Shown: positions 29,875 through 38,911 of the stretch, one piece after another
Layout: every line of letters starts with the position of its first letter
Numbering within the stretch: the stretch's first letter is position 1
Assembly: GCF_002795845.1 (NCBI RefSeq)
Contig: NZ_CP011797.1
Location: forward strand, 2,580,001 to 2,644,000
From: Reinekea forsetii
GTDB lineage: Bacteria; Pseudomonadota; Gammaproteobacteria; Pseudomonadales; Natronospirillaceae
Length of the DNA stretch: 64,000 nucleotides
Reading direction: 5' to 3'
Made by a program: the position numbers and the translations under genes
The notes under the pieces: generated by a model
Told to the model about the DNA's origin: nothing
What the model saw: the letters and a program-made list of their open reading frames with translations, nothing else
The model's database searches: none

Positions 29875-31236
29875 ATGACCCAGAAACTGTTTATTAAGAC
29901 CCACGGTTGTCAGATGAATGAATACGATTCATCCCGCATGGCAGATTTGCTCGGCGACAGCCATGGCTATGAATTGACTCAGGATGAAAACGAGGCGGAT
30001 GTGATTCTGCTCAACACCTGTTCCATTCGCGAGAGAGCCCAAGAAAAGGTCTTTCATCAGCTGGGTCGTTGGAAAAAACTAAAGGATAAAAAACCCGGTT
30101 TGAAAATTGGTGTTGGCGGCTGCGTGGCCTCACAGGAAGGGGATAATATTGCCAAACGAGCGCCCCATGTCGACCTGATTTTCGGTCCCCAAACCTTGCA
30201 TCGCTTACCGGGCATGATCGACGCCAGCGATGCGGCCGCCAAACTGAGCAAAAATAATATTGCCCTAGTCGACATTACCTTCCCAGAAATCGAGAAATTC
30301 GACCACCTGCCGGCTCCCACAAGTGACGGGGTAAGCGCTTTTGTTTCTATCATGGAAGGCTGTTCAAAATACTGCACCTTCTGTGTTGTCCCCTATACTC
30401 GTGGTGAAGAAGTTAGCCGGCCGTTTGATGACGTGATTGCTGAGGTCGCTCACCTGGCCAGCCAAGGCGTGCGTGAAATTAACTTCCTGGGACAGAACGT
30501 CAATGCCTATCAGGGTATGCGTCATGACCAGCAGGAAGCCGATCTGGCCGATGTGATTGCCCTAGCGGCTCAGATTGATGGCATCGATCGGGTCCGTTTC
30601 ACCACCAGTCACCCGGTCGAATTCAGTGACAGCCTAATCAATGCCTATACCCAGGTGCCAGAACTGGTCAGTCATCTGCATTTACCGGTGCAAAGCGGCT
30701 CGGACACCATATTGGCCGCCATGAAACGCGGCCATGTGGTTGAGGCCTATGTCGACAAGATGGAACGCATCCGCGCCAATCGGCCCGACATAAGCTTTTC
30801 ATCCGACTTCATCATCGGCTTTCCCGGTGAGACCGACGCCGATTTTGCCGATACCATGAATTTGATTCAACGCATCGGCTTCGACCATTCCTTCAGCTTC
30901 ATCTACAGCTCTCGCCCCGGCACACCCGCTGCAGAGCTACCCGATGACACCTCCACGGAGGTCAAGAAAGAGCGGTTACAGATACTGCAGCAACGCATCA
31001 GCCAACAGGCCGCCGCGATCGGCCGGCGCATGGTCGGCACGACCCAGATCATCCTGGTCACCGGTCGGTCCGATCGGAACCCTGAAGACCTCTATGGCCG
31101 CACCGAGAACAATCGCAACACCTATTTTGTGTGTGACGATTCAAGCGTGATTGGCAAGTTCGTCCAGGTCCGTATTACCGAAGCCTTCGCCAACAGTTTG
31201 CGCGGCGAAGTAATGCACGTCGATCTGGCCTATTGA
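29875..31236 (+). CDS. miaB: tRNA-2-methylthio-N6-dimethylallyladenosine synthase
   Basis: A 453-residue radical SAM methylthiotransferase. The N-terminal UPF0004 domain has cysteines in [19 protein letters not shown] and GGCVASQ. The radical SAM motif CSKYCTFC is near residue 160. A C-terminal TRAM domain binds tRNA. MiaB adds the methylthio group to i6A37. It heads the conserved miaB-phoH-ybeY-corC run. Confidence 0.98.
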   Translation: MTQKLFIKTHGCQMNEYDSSRMADLLGDSHGYELTQDENEADVILLNTCSIRERAQEKVFHQLGRWKKLKDKKPGLKIGVGGCVASQEGDNIAKRAPHVDLIFGPQTLHRLPGMIDASDAAAKLSKNNIALVDITFPEIEKFDHLPAPTSDGVSAFVSIMEGCSKYCTFCVVPYTRGEEVSRPFDDVIAEVAHLASQGVREINFLGQNVNAYQGMRHDQQEADLADVIALAAQIDGIDRVRFTTSHPVEFSDSLINAYTQVPELVSHLHLPVQSGSDTILAAMKRGHVVEAYVDKMERIRANRPDISFSSDFIIGFPGETDADFADTMNLIQRIGFDHSFSFIYSSRPGTPAAELPDDTSTEVKKERLQILQQRISQQAAAIGRRMVGTTQIILVTGRSDRNPEDLYGRTENNRNTYFVCDDSSVIGKFVQVRITEAFANSLRGEVMHVDLAY

Positions 31237-31407
31237 AACTCGGTCTTAACCGGATCGTCTAGGTGGTCAGCACTCGCTAGAGTCTGGCCACGGTTTGTTC
31301 GCGGCAAGGTCGAAATGGTGTGGCAGATCAGCGCACGCCTTAAAGACTTTTTGACATGTGCGATCCGATGGGTATGCTTGAGCAAAAGTCATGAGGATTA
31401 CAGCAAT

Positions 31408-32415
31408 TTGAACACCCCACCCCCTGAAGGCAAGCCATTGGTGGCTTTATCAGAACGTCTATTCACGCTGGAACCCGACAATCCACAACGACTCGCAACC
31501 CTCTGTGGTCTGGCTAATAACAACCTAAACCAAATCGCCAGCCGGCTCGACATTGGTCTGTCCAATCGGGGAAATCGATTTCAGCTTACTGGCGATCCCG
31601 AACAGTTGATTGCGGCGGAAAACATTCTCAAACGCCTGTATCGCGAGACTAAGGGTGGCAAAGATCTGTCCCCCGATGCGATCCATCTGTTTCTGCAACC
31701 GTCCGAAGTTGACGCCAACCGCACTCGAACCGGCGCCAACAAGCTGCATGATGACAAGCTCTATCTAGTACACACCCCAAAATTGGTGGTGCGCCCGCGA
31801 GGCACTAATCAGAAGCTCTATGTCCACAACGTGCTCAATCACGATATCAACTTTGGTATTGGTCCGGCTGGCACCGGAAAAACCTATCTGGCGGTCGCTT
31901 GCGCCGTGCAGGCTCTATTGAAAGATGAGGTACGGCGAATCTTACTGGTCCGACCGGCGGTAGAGGCCGGTGAAAAGCTGGGTTTTTTACCGGGCGATCT
32001 TAGTCAGAAGATCGACCCCTATTTACGACCGCTTTACGACGCCCTCTATGATATGCTCGGCTTCGAAAAGGTCGCTCGGATGATTGAACATAATGTGATC
32101 GAGGTCGCGCCCTTGGCGTACATGCGTGGACGCACCCTGAGCCACTCCTATATTATTCTGGACGAAAGCCAAAACACCACCCGAGAACAGATGAAGATGT
32201 TTTTAACCCGTATTGGCTTTGGCTCCACCGCCATCATTACCGGCGACCCTACCCAGACGGACCTGCAAAAGGGTCAACCGTCCGGCCTAAAGCATGCTTT
32301 AGAGGTGCTCGAAGCGGTACCCGGCATTAGCTTTACCCATTTCCACTCCAGCGATGTTGTGCGCCATCCATTGGTGCAACGCATAGTTGAAGCCTACGAA
32401 GCCAAGGGGCAATGA
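31408..32415 (+). CDS. ybeZ: PhoH-like ATPase (YbeZ)
   Basis: A PhoH-family P-loop ATPase with Walker A GPAGTGKTYLAVA and Walker B YIILDESQNTT. I place the start at the TTG at 31408, 10 nt after GAGGA, because the product then begins at the position usual for YbeZ. An in-frame ATG at 31315 would add 31 residues unlike the family. YbeZ partners with YbeY in ribosome and rRNA metabolism. It overlaps ybeY by 4 bp. Confidence 0.88.
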   Translation: MNTPPPEGKPLVALSERLFTLEPDNPQRLATLCGLANNNLNQIASRLDIGLSNRGNRFQLTGDPEQLIAAENILKRLYRETKGGKDLSPDAIHLFLQPSEVDANRTRTGANKLHDDKLYLVHTPKLVVRPRGTNQKLYVHNVLNHDINFGIGPAGTGKTYLAVACAVQALLKDEVRRILLVRPAVEAGEKLGFLPGDLSQKIDPYLRPLYDALYDMLGFEKVARMIEHNVIEVAPLAYMRGRTLSHSYIILDESQNTTREQMKMFLTRIGFGSTAIITGDPTQTDLQKGQPSGLKHALEVLEAVPGISFTHFHSSDVVRHPLVQRIVEAYEAKGQ

Positions 32416-32885
32416 TGAATCTGACCCTCGATTTGCAACAAGCCAGCCAACAACCCAACCTGCCCTCCGAGGCGCAAGTGACCGGTTGGTTGGAAGCGGC
32501 CTTGGCCGGTCGACTGGACTCGGCCGAGATCAGCGTGCGTATCGTAGAGGAGGCTGAGAGCCAGGAATTGAACGGGCAGTACCGTGGCAAAGATAGCCCA
32601 ACAAATGTGCTGTCCTTCCCGTTTGAACTGCCACCGGGCGTGCCGGCCGAAGAAATGAACTTCTTGCTCGGCGACCTGGTAATCTGTGCTGCCGTGGTCG
32701 CGAGTGAGGCGGCACAACAGAACAAGGATTTATATCATCACTGGGCCCATATGTTGATTCATGGGGCCTTGCATTTGCTCGGTTTCGACCACATTGAGTC
32801 GGTTGAAGCGGAACAAATGGAGCAGATGGAACGCGACATACTGGCGGGCCTGGACATTTCCGATCCATATAAGGGTGAATTTTGA
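32412..32885 (+). CDS. ybeY: Endoribonuclease YbeY
   Basis: A 157-residue metallo-RNase with the zinc motif HGALHLLGFDH and the family block RGKDSPTNVLSFPFE. YbeY functions in 16S rRNA maturation and ribosome quality control. The start ATG overlaps the phoH TGA. Confidence 0.96.
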   Translation: MMNLTLDLQQASQQPNLPSEAQVTGWLEAALAGRLDSAEISVRIVEEAESQELNGQYRGKDSPTNVLSFPFELPPGVPAEEMNFLLGDLVICAAVVASEAAQQNKDLYHHWAHMLIHGALHLLGFDHIESVEAEQMEQMERDILAGLDISDPYKGEF

Positions 32886-32898
32886 GGATTAACGAGCA

Positions 32899-33759
32899 AT
32901 GAGCGACGACCGACCGACGAGTAGGAACCCCGGTAAAAAATCATTTTTTGAACGTTTAGGAGATGCTTTTACCGGGGAGCCTAAAGACAGTGATGAACTG
33001 CTCGCTATTGTCCACGCAGCACACAAAAATGACATCCTGGATGATGATTCCTTACGCATCATTCAGGGAGCCATGAATGTATCGGACTTGCATGTCCGCG
33101 ATATCATGATCCCCCGTTCGCAGATGGTCAGTCTTGAACTCGACGAGACCATCAAGCAATGGACCTCTAAAATCGTTTCCTCCGGTCACTCCCGCTTTCC
33201 GGTCTTTGGCCAAAATCCGGATGAAATTATCGGCGTTTTGCTGGCCAAGGACATGTTGTCGTTGAGTCTGAAAAACGATTTCAGCGAATCCGATATGCAA
33301 AAACAGATGAAAGGCATAATTCGCTCGGTGACCTTTGTGCCGGAAAGTAAGAGAGTCAATGTCCTATTGCGCGACTTCCGCTCAAATCGCAACCATATGG
33401 CAATCGTCGTCGATGAGTATCGGGGCATCGCCGGCCTGGTTACCATTGAAGATGTGCTCGAAGAAATAGTCGGTGAAATTGAAGACGAACATGATGATGA
33501 GGCGGTTACCAACATCACGCCCAATGGCGCGGGTGCCTTTATTGTCCAAGCACTGACCCCGATCGAGTCCTTCAATGAACACTTTAACACCGAGTTCAGT
33601 AATGAAGAGTTTGATACCATCGGCGGCATCGTAATGCATGAGTTTGGCTGCGTCCCGAAACGGGACGACACTATTGACCTAGGGGATCTCAAGCTTAGGG
33701 TCACCACCGCCGACAACCGGCGCGTGCGGGCCTTTGAGGTCAGCCCGCGCATCGACTAG
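32899..33759 (+). CDS. corC: CorC/YbeX CBS-domain protein
   Basis: A 286-residue cytoplasmic protein with a CBS pair (VRDIMIPRSQMVSL; GLVTIEDVLEEIVGEIEDEHD) and a C-terminal CorC_HlyC domain. The family is linked to Mg2+/Co2+ homeostasis and ribosome function. lnt, which often follows, is not present; the MMPL gene converged on it before the IS inserted. Confidence 0.95.
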   Translation: MSDDRPTSRNPGKKSFFERLGDAFTGEPKDSDELLAIVHAAHKNDILDDDSLRIIQGAMNVSDLHVRDIMIPRSQMVSLELDETIKQWTSKIVSSGHSRFPVFGQNPDEIIGVLLAKDMLSLSLKNDFSESDMQKQMKGIIRSVTFVPESKRVNVLLRDFRSNRNHMAIVVDEYRGIAGLVTIEDVLEEIVGEIEDEHDDEAVTNITPNGAGAFIVQALTPIESFNEHFNTEFSNEEFDTIGGIVMHEFGCVPKRDDTIDLGDLKLRVTTADNRRVRAFEVSPRID

Positions 33760-33765
33760 CAAAAC

Positions 33766-33790
33766 AAGCCTCCTCTGGAGGCTTTTTTTT
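33766..33790. terminator. Strong Rho-independent terminator after corC
   Basis: AAGCCTCC and GGAGGCTT form a perfect 8-bp stem with a TCT loop, followed by eight T. On the other strand the stem is followed by GTTTT, so before the IS insertion it could also have ended the convergent MMPL transcript. The IS begins 7 nt after the T-tract. Confidence 0.9.
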
Positions 33791-33797
33791 GGCTATT

Positions 33798-33821
33798 TGA
33801 CCCGTCCTGAAATAAGTTGAC
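33798..33821 (+). repeat. Left inverted repeat of IS copy 1
   Basis: It begins TGACCCGTCCT and contains TTGAC about 18 nt in. The first 11 bases match the right end exactly. Confidence 0.85.
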
Positions 33822-33838
33822 ACCTTGGAGACTTATTT

Positions 33839-34228
33839 ATGGAATCCTGTTCTAACACAGGCCGAAAGCGCACTCAGCGTGATTACACCCTGGCCTTTAA
33901 ATTGTCAGTGGTCGACCAAGTTGAAAAAGGCGAACTCACCTACAAACAGGCTCAAAAGCGCTACGGCATTCAAGGCCGATCAACCGTTTTGGTGTGGCTT
34001 CGTAAGCATGGTACCTTGGACTGGACCTCTCAACGTGTAAAACCCCTCATGAATAAAGAAACCCCAGAACAAAAAATTAAACGGCTCGAGAAAGCCCTCA
34101 AAGACAAAGAAGATTACATTTACCTGATGGATGAAACGATCAAGCGAGTCGACCAGATTAAGGGGACCTCTTTCCGAAAAAAGTTCTTAGAGTTGTTGCC
34201 CGAGAAGCTCAAGCAAGAGGACGAATGA
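33839..34228 (+). CDS. IS3-family OrfA (HTH protein), copy 1
   Basis: A 129-residue protein with an N-terminal helix-turn-helix (FKLSVVDQVEKGELTYKQAQKRYGI, split here as the recognition region) and a C-terminal leucine-zipper-like helix (EQKIKRLEKALKDKEDYIYL). It would bind the IS ends. Its stop overlaps the orfB start as ATGA. A canonical A-AAA-AAG slippery site near its end allows an OrfAB fusion. It differs from copy 2 by Lys for Glu in ALKDKED. Confidence 0.92.
   Translation: MESCSNTGRKRTQRDYTLAFKLSVVDQVEKGELTYKQAQKRYGIQGRSTVLVWLRKHGTLDWTSQRVKPLMNKETPEQKIKRLEKALKDKEDYIYLMDETIKRVDQIKGTSFRKKFLELLPEKLKQEDE
34177..34183 (+). other. Programmed -1 frameshift site of the IS
   Basis: AAAAAAG sits in the orfA zero frame as A-AAA-AAG. 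The -1 frame is open from here through the orfB start at 34225, so slippage would give a continuous OrfAB transposase, as known for IS3-family elements. The ATGA overlap additionally allows separate OrfB translation. Confidence 0.7.
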
Positions 34229-35043
34229 CACTGGCTCGAAGCTGTCGTTTGATAGGTATTTCTCGACAAGCCATGTATCAAGAGCTTGCTCGAAAACGCC
34301 AAAAATCAACGGCGTTATCACCCGTACTGGACTGGGTATATACGATACGTCGTGACTTGCCGCGCTTAGGTGGCCGGAAGCTCTACCACCTTTTGCAGCC
34401 AGAGCTCCAACGGCAACAGATTAAACTGGGGCGGGATGGTTTGTTTACGCTATTAAGGCAGCATCGTCTCTTAATCATGCCGGCACGTCAGTACCGTAAA
34501 ACCACGCACAGTAAGCATTGGATGCGAAAATACCCAAACCTGTACCAGGGAATGGCCATTGACCGACCAGAGCAGGCCTATGTGAGCGATATCACATACT
34601 TGGAAAGTCGAGAGGGGGTGCATTACCTCTCGTTGGTGACCGATGCGTATTCTCGAAAGATTGTAGGTCATCACGTCAGTAATGATCTGTCAGCGAAATC
34701 CGTGGTAAAGGCATTAGACCAAATGCTTATCGAACGACAGAGCAGAGAACGGGCCATTCATCATTCGGACCGAGGACTACAATACTGTTCTGAGCTGTAT
34801 CAATCACGCTTGGCGTCACAAGGCATCACGCCTTCAATGACCACAGGCTACGATTGTTACCAGAATGCGTTGGCAGAGAGGATTAACGGCATTCTAAAAA
34901 ACGAGTTCTTAATCCATCAATACAAAGACAAAGAGGAGCTGGAGCAGGTCGTGAAAGAGTCAATCGATGCGTATAATCACAAACGACCGCACAGCAGTTT
35001 GGGGATGCGAACCCCAGCAAGCGTGCATGAAAAAGCCAACTGA
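34225..35043 (+). CDS. IS3-family transposase OrfB (DDE), copy 1
   Basis: A 272-residue protein with an HTH_21 region (TIRRDLPRLGGRKLYHLL) and an rve integrase core. The DDE residues are in YVSDITYLES, HHSDRGLQY and NALAERINGILKNE. The frame is intact, so the element is probably active. It differs from copy 2 by Asn for Asp in HHVSNDLSAK. Confidence 0.95.
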   Translation: MTLARSCRLIGISRQAMYQELARKRQKSTALSPVLDWVYTIRRDLPRLGGRKLYHLLQPELQRQQIKLGRDGLFTLLRQHRLLIMPARQYRKTTHSKHWMRKYPNLYQGMAIDRPEQAYVSDITYLESREGVHYLSLVTDAYSRKIVGHHVSNDLSAKSVVKALDQMLIERQSRERAIHHSDRGLQYCSELYQSRLASQGITPSMTTGYDCYQNALAERINGILKNEFLIHQYKDKEELEQVVKESIDAYNHKRPHSSLGMRTPASVHEKAN

Positions 35044-35069
35044 GATGCTCAGTTGGCTCAATAAAAACC

Positions 35070-35093
35070 GTCAACATATATTAGGACGGGTCA
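35070..35093 (-). repeat. Right inverted repeat of IS copy 1
   Basis: Read inward it is TGACCCGTCCTAATATATG then TTGAC. It supplies the last codons and the new stop codon of the MMPL gene. Confidence 0.85.
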
Positions 35094-37686
35094 ATTTAAC
35101 CACCGAGAAGGGCTTGAAGATAACGATCAGCTTGGGCAATAGGGTTAGCGCACCGAGCAGTGCAACCCCCATGGCAAAGGCCGTCAACAGACCAAAATAG
35201 ATGGTCGGCTTGAAGTTCGACAAGGCCAAAATGGAGAAACCCATGATGATGGTCACCGAGGTATAGAAGATCGCTTTGCCAATCGAATTATGGCTGCGTT
35301 TCAGGGCCTCGACATAATTGCCATCGTGAGCAAACTCAGCCTTAAAGCGCACTATATAGTGAATCGTATTATCGACCGCAATACCAATGGTAATGCTAGC
35401 GATAGTAATGGTCATAATATCCAGCGGGATGCCCAGCCAACCCATCATGCCGAGCACCAACATGGCGGCTAACAGATTCGGCACCATCGCAATCAGCGCG
35501 AGCTTCAAACTGCGAAACAGAATCAAAAACATCAACATAATGCCGAAAAAGACCCCACCCAAGGTGAGAATTTGGGACTGAAACAAACTCTGCAACATAT
35601 TATTGTAGAGCACCATCATCCCGGTTAGCCTCACTTCACCAGGAGCAAAACCAAGCAATTCAACCGCATCGCGTTCAATTTGCTTGAGCAGCATGTCGCG
35701 CTGAAGGCCCTCACGCGAATCCAGGATGCGAACACTCAAACGGGCTTGATTGTCGGCCACCGAGACATAGGGATCGACCACAATAGCGCGAAACTCTTGC
35801 GGCACAACGGTGTAGAGTAACGCCAATTGGATATTGGTCAGCGGCACGCCATCGTTGAATTCTTCAGCGATCTCCATCATGGTCGCCAGCGACAGTACCT
35901 TGCCGGTTTGTGGCAGTTCATCCAAATAGCGATGAAGCTTTTTGATGCGCTCAACCTTATCGGTGGTGTACCAATATTTATCGGGATCGTCGATGCCAAC
36001 AAAATCGTCCTCAAATGACCCGATGCCGTCCCCGTCCATGGTCAAAAAGTCCTCGTCGACAAATTCATCGCTGAAGTCATCGCTGAAGTCATCGACGGTT
36101 TCTGCCGGTAGATCGGTGTCCGCACTATTCGGGGCCATCTCTGGCGAAGCTACCGACACTGCGGGCGGAATGGTCTGGTCGCCAAAGGCGACGATCACCT
36201 CGAGCGGCGTGGTTCCACCCAAACGCTGATCGATGACCGTCATGCCCTGATAGATTTCGGTTTCCTCATCAAAGTAATCGATAAAGCTGTTCTCGACGAT
36301 CAGACGCGAGATACCGATCAGGGTAAAGCCGGCAATGGCAACGCCGAGTAAAATAATTAAGCGGCCGTTACGCAAGGTAAAGTTCGCTAACATAAGCGGA
36401 ACCGGTCCACCGCCTTCGACTTCTCCGGATTGGCGATGCTTACCAATTAACATCAACAGGGCGGGAAACAGCACAAAGGTCATCACAAAGGCGACCAAGA
36501 TGCCCACCGTCATCATCCAACCAAAGTTTATCACTGGTCGAATACCACTGCTGATCAGCGATAAGAAGGCCACTGCGGTGGTCAAGGCCATGTACACGCA
36601 CGGAATGGCAATGAGCCGCACCGTGGTCACCACCAGCTGGCGCTGATCCCAGGCAGGATTACGACGCAATAATTCACGATAACGAACGATCATATGAATG
36701 TTCATCGACAGGGTAAGGATCAACAGCAAAGAAATAAAGTTACTCGAAATCACCGTGACCGGCCAACGCCACCAACCAAGCAGTCCGAGCATCGCCAAGA
36801 CCACTGCACTGGCGCAAACCAGCGGCAAGACCACCCAGCGCAGCTGGCGAAAGATAACCGCCAGCGTTAACACGATCAGCAGAAACACACCGGAACCGAA
36901 CAGAATTAGGTCATTTTTTACAAAACGCACTATGTCGTCGGCGATCATCGGCACACCGCCCAGATGCAGTTCACCCTGCCCGCGATAGGTCGCGATAATG
37001 CCCCGGATCGTTTCAATGTCCTGATGCAGAAAGTCAGCCACATTGCGGTTGTGTTGGAAAATCAATTGATCGATCAGCGCCAGTTGTTTGGCCGCGCCAT
37101 TTTTGGGCAGGTTGGCAACCTGCTGGCGCAGCTCGGTGCGCACGCTCAGCAAGTCTGCCTTGGCCTGATCAATGGGAAAGTTAATCTGCAGGGCAGTGGT
37201 ATTGGCGTCCAGATTGAGTAATAAGTTCACGTAGAGCGGGCTATTGGCCAACTCTGTTTTGGCCAAAGCAACATCAACCTCAGGCGTTTCCAAGGTCTTA
37301 ATGTTGGCCACGAGTTGCGCCATTGGCACCGGCGGATTGGCCAGTAGCGGCACATCCATCACCGTGACTACTGAAGCAACACGCGGCAGTTCGCGCAATT
37401 CATTGCGCAAGGCCGTTAAGGCACCGAGGGACTCAGCACCGAACAGGGGACCATTCGGAGTAAAGGTCAGAACTAGAAACTCTTGCGAGCCATAACGTTC
37501 CGACACCTCGCGAAAATACTCCAATGAGCTGTCATTTTCCAGCAGCAGGCTTTCGGCGGACGCATCGAGTGCAAAGTGGCGTGTCTGGTAACCTAAAATA
37601 AGTAACACGCAAACAACCCAGAAAAGTAACCAATGCGACTTTTCTGCTATTTGCCGTTCGTAAAACTGTTGACCTTTGAGCAACAT
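35071..37686 (-). CDS. RND/MMPL-family exporter, C-terminus extended by IS
   Basis: A large membrane protein (871 residues) with two sets of transmembrane helices around two periplasmic domains, as in MMPL/hopanoid-type RND exporters (SSNFISLLLILTLSMNIHM; ITIGIAVDNTIHYIVR). The start is the ATG whose complement ends at 37686, 8 nt after AGGA; an upstream ATG at 37812 lies inside the ICMT gene. The second periplasmic domain holds an unusual Asp/Glu-rich stretch with DDFSDDFSDEF and MDGDGIGSFE. The last seven residues (LTRPNIC) and the stop come from the IS end. The substrate is unknown. Confidence 0.88.
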   Translation of the reverse strand: MLLKGQQFYERQIAEKSHWLLFWVVCVLLILGYQTRHFALDASAESLLLENDSSLEYFREVSERYGSQEFLVLTFTPNGPLFGAESLGALTALRNELRELPRVASVVTVMDVPLLANPPVPMAQLVANIKTLETPEVDVALAKTELANSPLYVNLLLNLDANTTALQINFPIDQAKADLLSVRTELRQQVANLPKNGAAKQLALIDQLIFQHNRNVADFLHQDIETIRGIIATYRGQGELHLGGVPMIADDIVRFVKNDLILFGSGVFLLIVLTLAVIFRQLRWVVLPLVCASAVVLAMLGLLGWWRWPVTVISSNFISLLLILTLSMNIHMIVRYRELLRRNPAWDQRQLVVTTVRLIAIPCVYMALTTAVAFLSLISSGIRPVINFGWMMTVGILVAFVMTFVLFPALLMLIGKHRQSGEVEGGGPVPLMLANFTLRNGRLIILLGVAIAGFTLIGISRLIVENSFIDYFDEETEIYQGMTVIDQRLGGTTPLEVIVAFGDQTIPPAVSVASPEMAPNSADTDLPAETVDDFSDDFSDEFVDEDFLTMDGDGIGSFEDDFVGIDDPDKYWYTTDKVERIKKLHRYLDELPQTGKVLSLATMMEIAEEFNDGVPLTNIQLALLYTVVPQEFRAIVVDPYVSVADNQARLSVRILDSREGLQRDMLLKQIERDAVELLGFAPGEVRLTGMMVLYNNMLQSLFQSQILTLGGVFFGIMLMFLILFRSLKLALIAMVPNLLAAMLVLGMMGWLGIPLDIMTITIASITIGIAVDNTIHYIVRFKAEFAHDGNYVEALKRSHNSIGKAIFYTSVTIIMGFSILALSNFKPTIYFGLLTAFAMGVALLGALTLLPKLIVIFKPFSVVKLTRPNIC

Positions 37687-37760
37687 AAACTGCGTCCTGT
37701 CTACTAATAACCAGCACAGCAGTTTACATGATAAAGCGAAAAGGTGGGATATTGGCCCTA

Positions 37761-38246
37761 TTATTCGGGTAATTTGCGTCGATTGAAAATCCAGCGCGGA
37801 ACCAATTGGCAATATTGTTGATAGCGACTGCCAAAACGTGCCTGAAGCTCGCTTTCTTCAACCTGAATATAGGCTTTGTACAAAAACAGGGGAAACAGGA
37901 TGACCACGATCCACGGGCTCAAACTGCCAACCCATAGGGCGATACCGGCGATAATCAACACTAAACCCAGATAACTTGGATTGCGGGTAAAGCGATAGAC
38001 GCCACTGGTGACCAGTATCAAGGTATCGGGTGCCGTGCCCAGCGGGAGTTGAGTCATACCCTTGAGGCGAAACTCGCGGTCGGCAAGGAGATTTAAGAGC
38101 GAGCCCAAGGCAATAGGGATCAATCCAATATAGTTAAAGGGGTAATGCAATAGGATCGCAAGGGGTTTAATAAAGTGCGCACTGAACACGCCCAACATCA
38201 TCAAAAGCCCCAAAGCCGGTGGCAATATTGGCGGCCGTTCGTTCAT
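37761..38246 (-). CDS. Isoprenylcysteine carboxyl methyltransferase-like membrane protein
   Basis: A 161-residue protein with about four hydrophobic segments and the ICMT/PEMT-type SAM-binding signature GVYRFTRNPSYLGLVL, then EESELQARFGSRYQQYCQLVPRWI. In bacteria the substrate of this family is mostly unknown. It lies 74 bp upstream of the MMPL gene on the same strand and may be co-transcribed with it. Confidence 0.88.
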   Translation of the reverse strand: MNERPPILPPALGLLMMLGVFSAHFIKPLAILLHYPFNYIGLIPIALGSLLNLLADREFRLKGMTQLPLGTAPDTLILVTSGVYRFTRNPSYLGLVLIIAGIALWVGSLSPWIVVILFPLFLYKAYIQVEESELQARFGSRYQQYCQLVPRWIFNRRKLPE

Positions 38247-38328
38247 AAGCTGTGCCCTGTAAAGAATGTCGCCAGTGTAAGGTGCTTAGAGCCAAATTTC
38301 AGCGGTCAAAAGTCACAATTGATCGCCC

Positions 38329-38910
38329 TTATCTCGCTCGCTTGGTTAGGCTTTGGTAACAATGACAGGATGGCTGATGGTCATTGACCATTCCCACCGC
38401 CTGCATAAAGGCATAGCAGATGGTCGGTCCGACAAAACTGAAACCGCTCTTTTTAAGGGCTTTGGACATGGCTCGACTTTGCGCTGTTTCGGTCGGCACC
38501 TCAGCCTGGGTCAGCCAAGCGTTGGTTACGGTTTGGCCACCGACGAAGGACCAGATGTAAGTCGAAAAATCCGTTCCACCTTGCTCAATGGCCAAATAAG
38601 CTGCGGCATTGTTAATGATCGAGCGAATCTTTAATCGATTGCGCACGATACCAGCATTGTGCATCTGCGCAGCTGCCTCGGCGTCGGTCATAGCCGCCAC
38701 GCGCAGCGGATCGAAAGCAAAAAACGCCGCATCATAGTTGGCCTCCTTGCGCAGGATGGTAATCCAACTCAGGCCCGCCTGCTGACCGTCGAGGCAAAGC
38801 TTTTTAAACAGCTCTCGACTGTCGCGTTCCGGTCGGCCCCAAACGGTATCGTGATAATGTTGGTAGAGTGGATCAACACCACACCAGGCACAACGTTGCA
38901 CTGCGTCCAT
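38329..38910 (-). CDS. tag: DNA-3-methyladenine glycosylase I
   Basis: A 193-residue base-excision-repair glycosylase. It has CAWCG near the N-terminus, DTVWGRPERDSRELFKKL, GLSWITILRKEANY and zinc-binding Cys/His residues near the C-terminus (HQPSCHC). It removes 3-methyladenine from DNA. Its start is one base downstream of the proB stop, so it shares the proB transcript. Confidence 0.95.
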   Translation of the reverse strand: MDAVQRCAWCGVDPLYQHYHDTVWGRPERDSRELFKKLCLDGQQAGLSWITILRKEANYDAAFFAFDPLRVAAMTDAEAAAQMHNAGIVRNRLKIRSIINNAAAYLAIEQGGTDFSTYIWSFVGGQTVTNAWLTQAEVPTETAQSRAMSKALKKSGFSFVGPTICYAFMQAVGMVNDHQPSCHCYQSLTKRAR

Positions 38911-38911
38911 C

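Larger units (their letters stand above)
33798..35093 (+). mobile_element. IS3-family insertion sequence, copy 1 (1296 bp)
   Basis: The ends are imperfect inverted repeats: left TGACCCGTCCTGAAATAAG, right (read inward) TGACCCGTCCTAATATATG, both followed by TTGAC. A 3-bp duplication ATT flanks the element (33795-33797 and 35094-35096). It encodes overlapping orfA and orfB with a DDE integrase core, the IS3-family plan. It sits between convergent corC and the MMPL gene and split the MMPL stop codon. Copy 2 has the same length and differs at only a few bases, so transposition is recent. Confidence 0.95.

Noticed and set aside
33186-33752. Antisense ORF of 188 codons opposite corC
   Set aside because: Ser/Thr-rich shadow of the CBS-domain gene.
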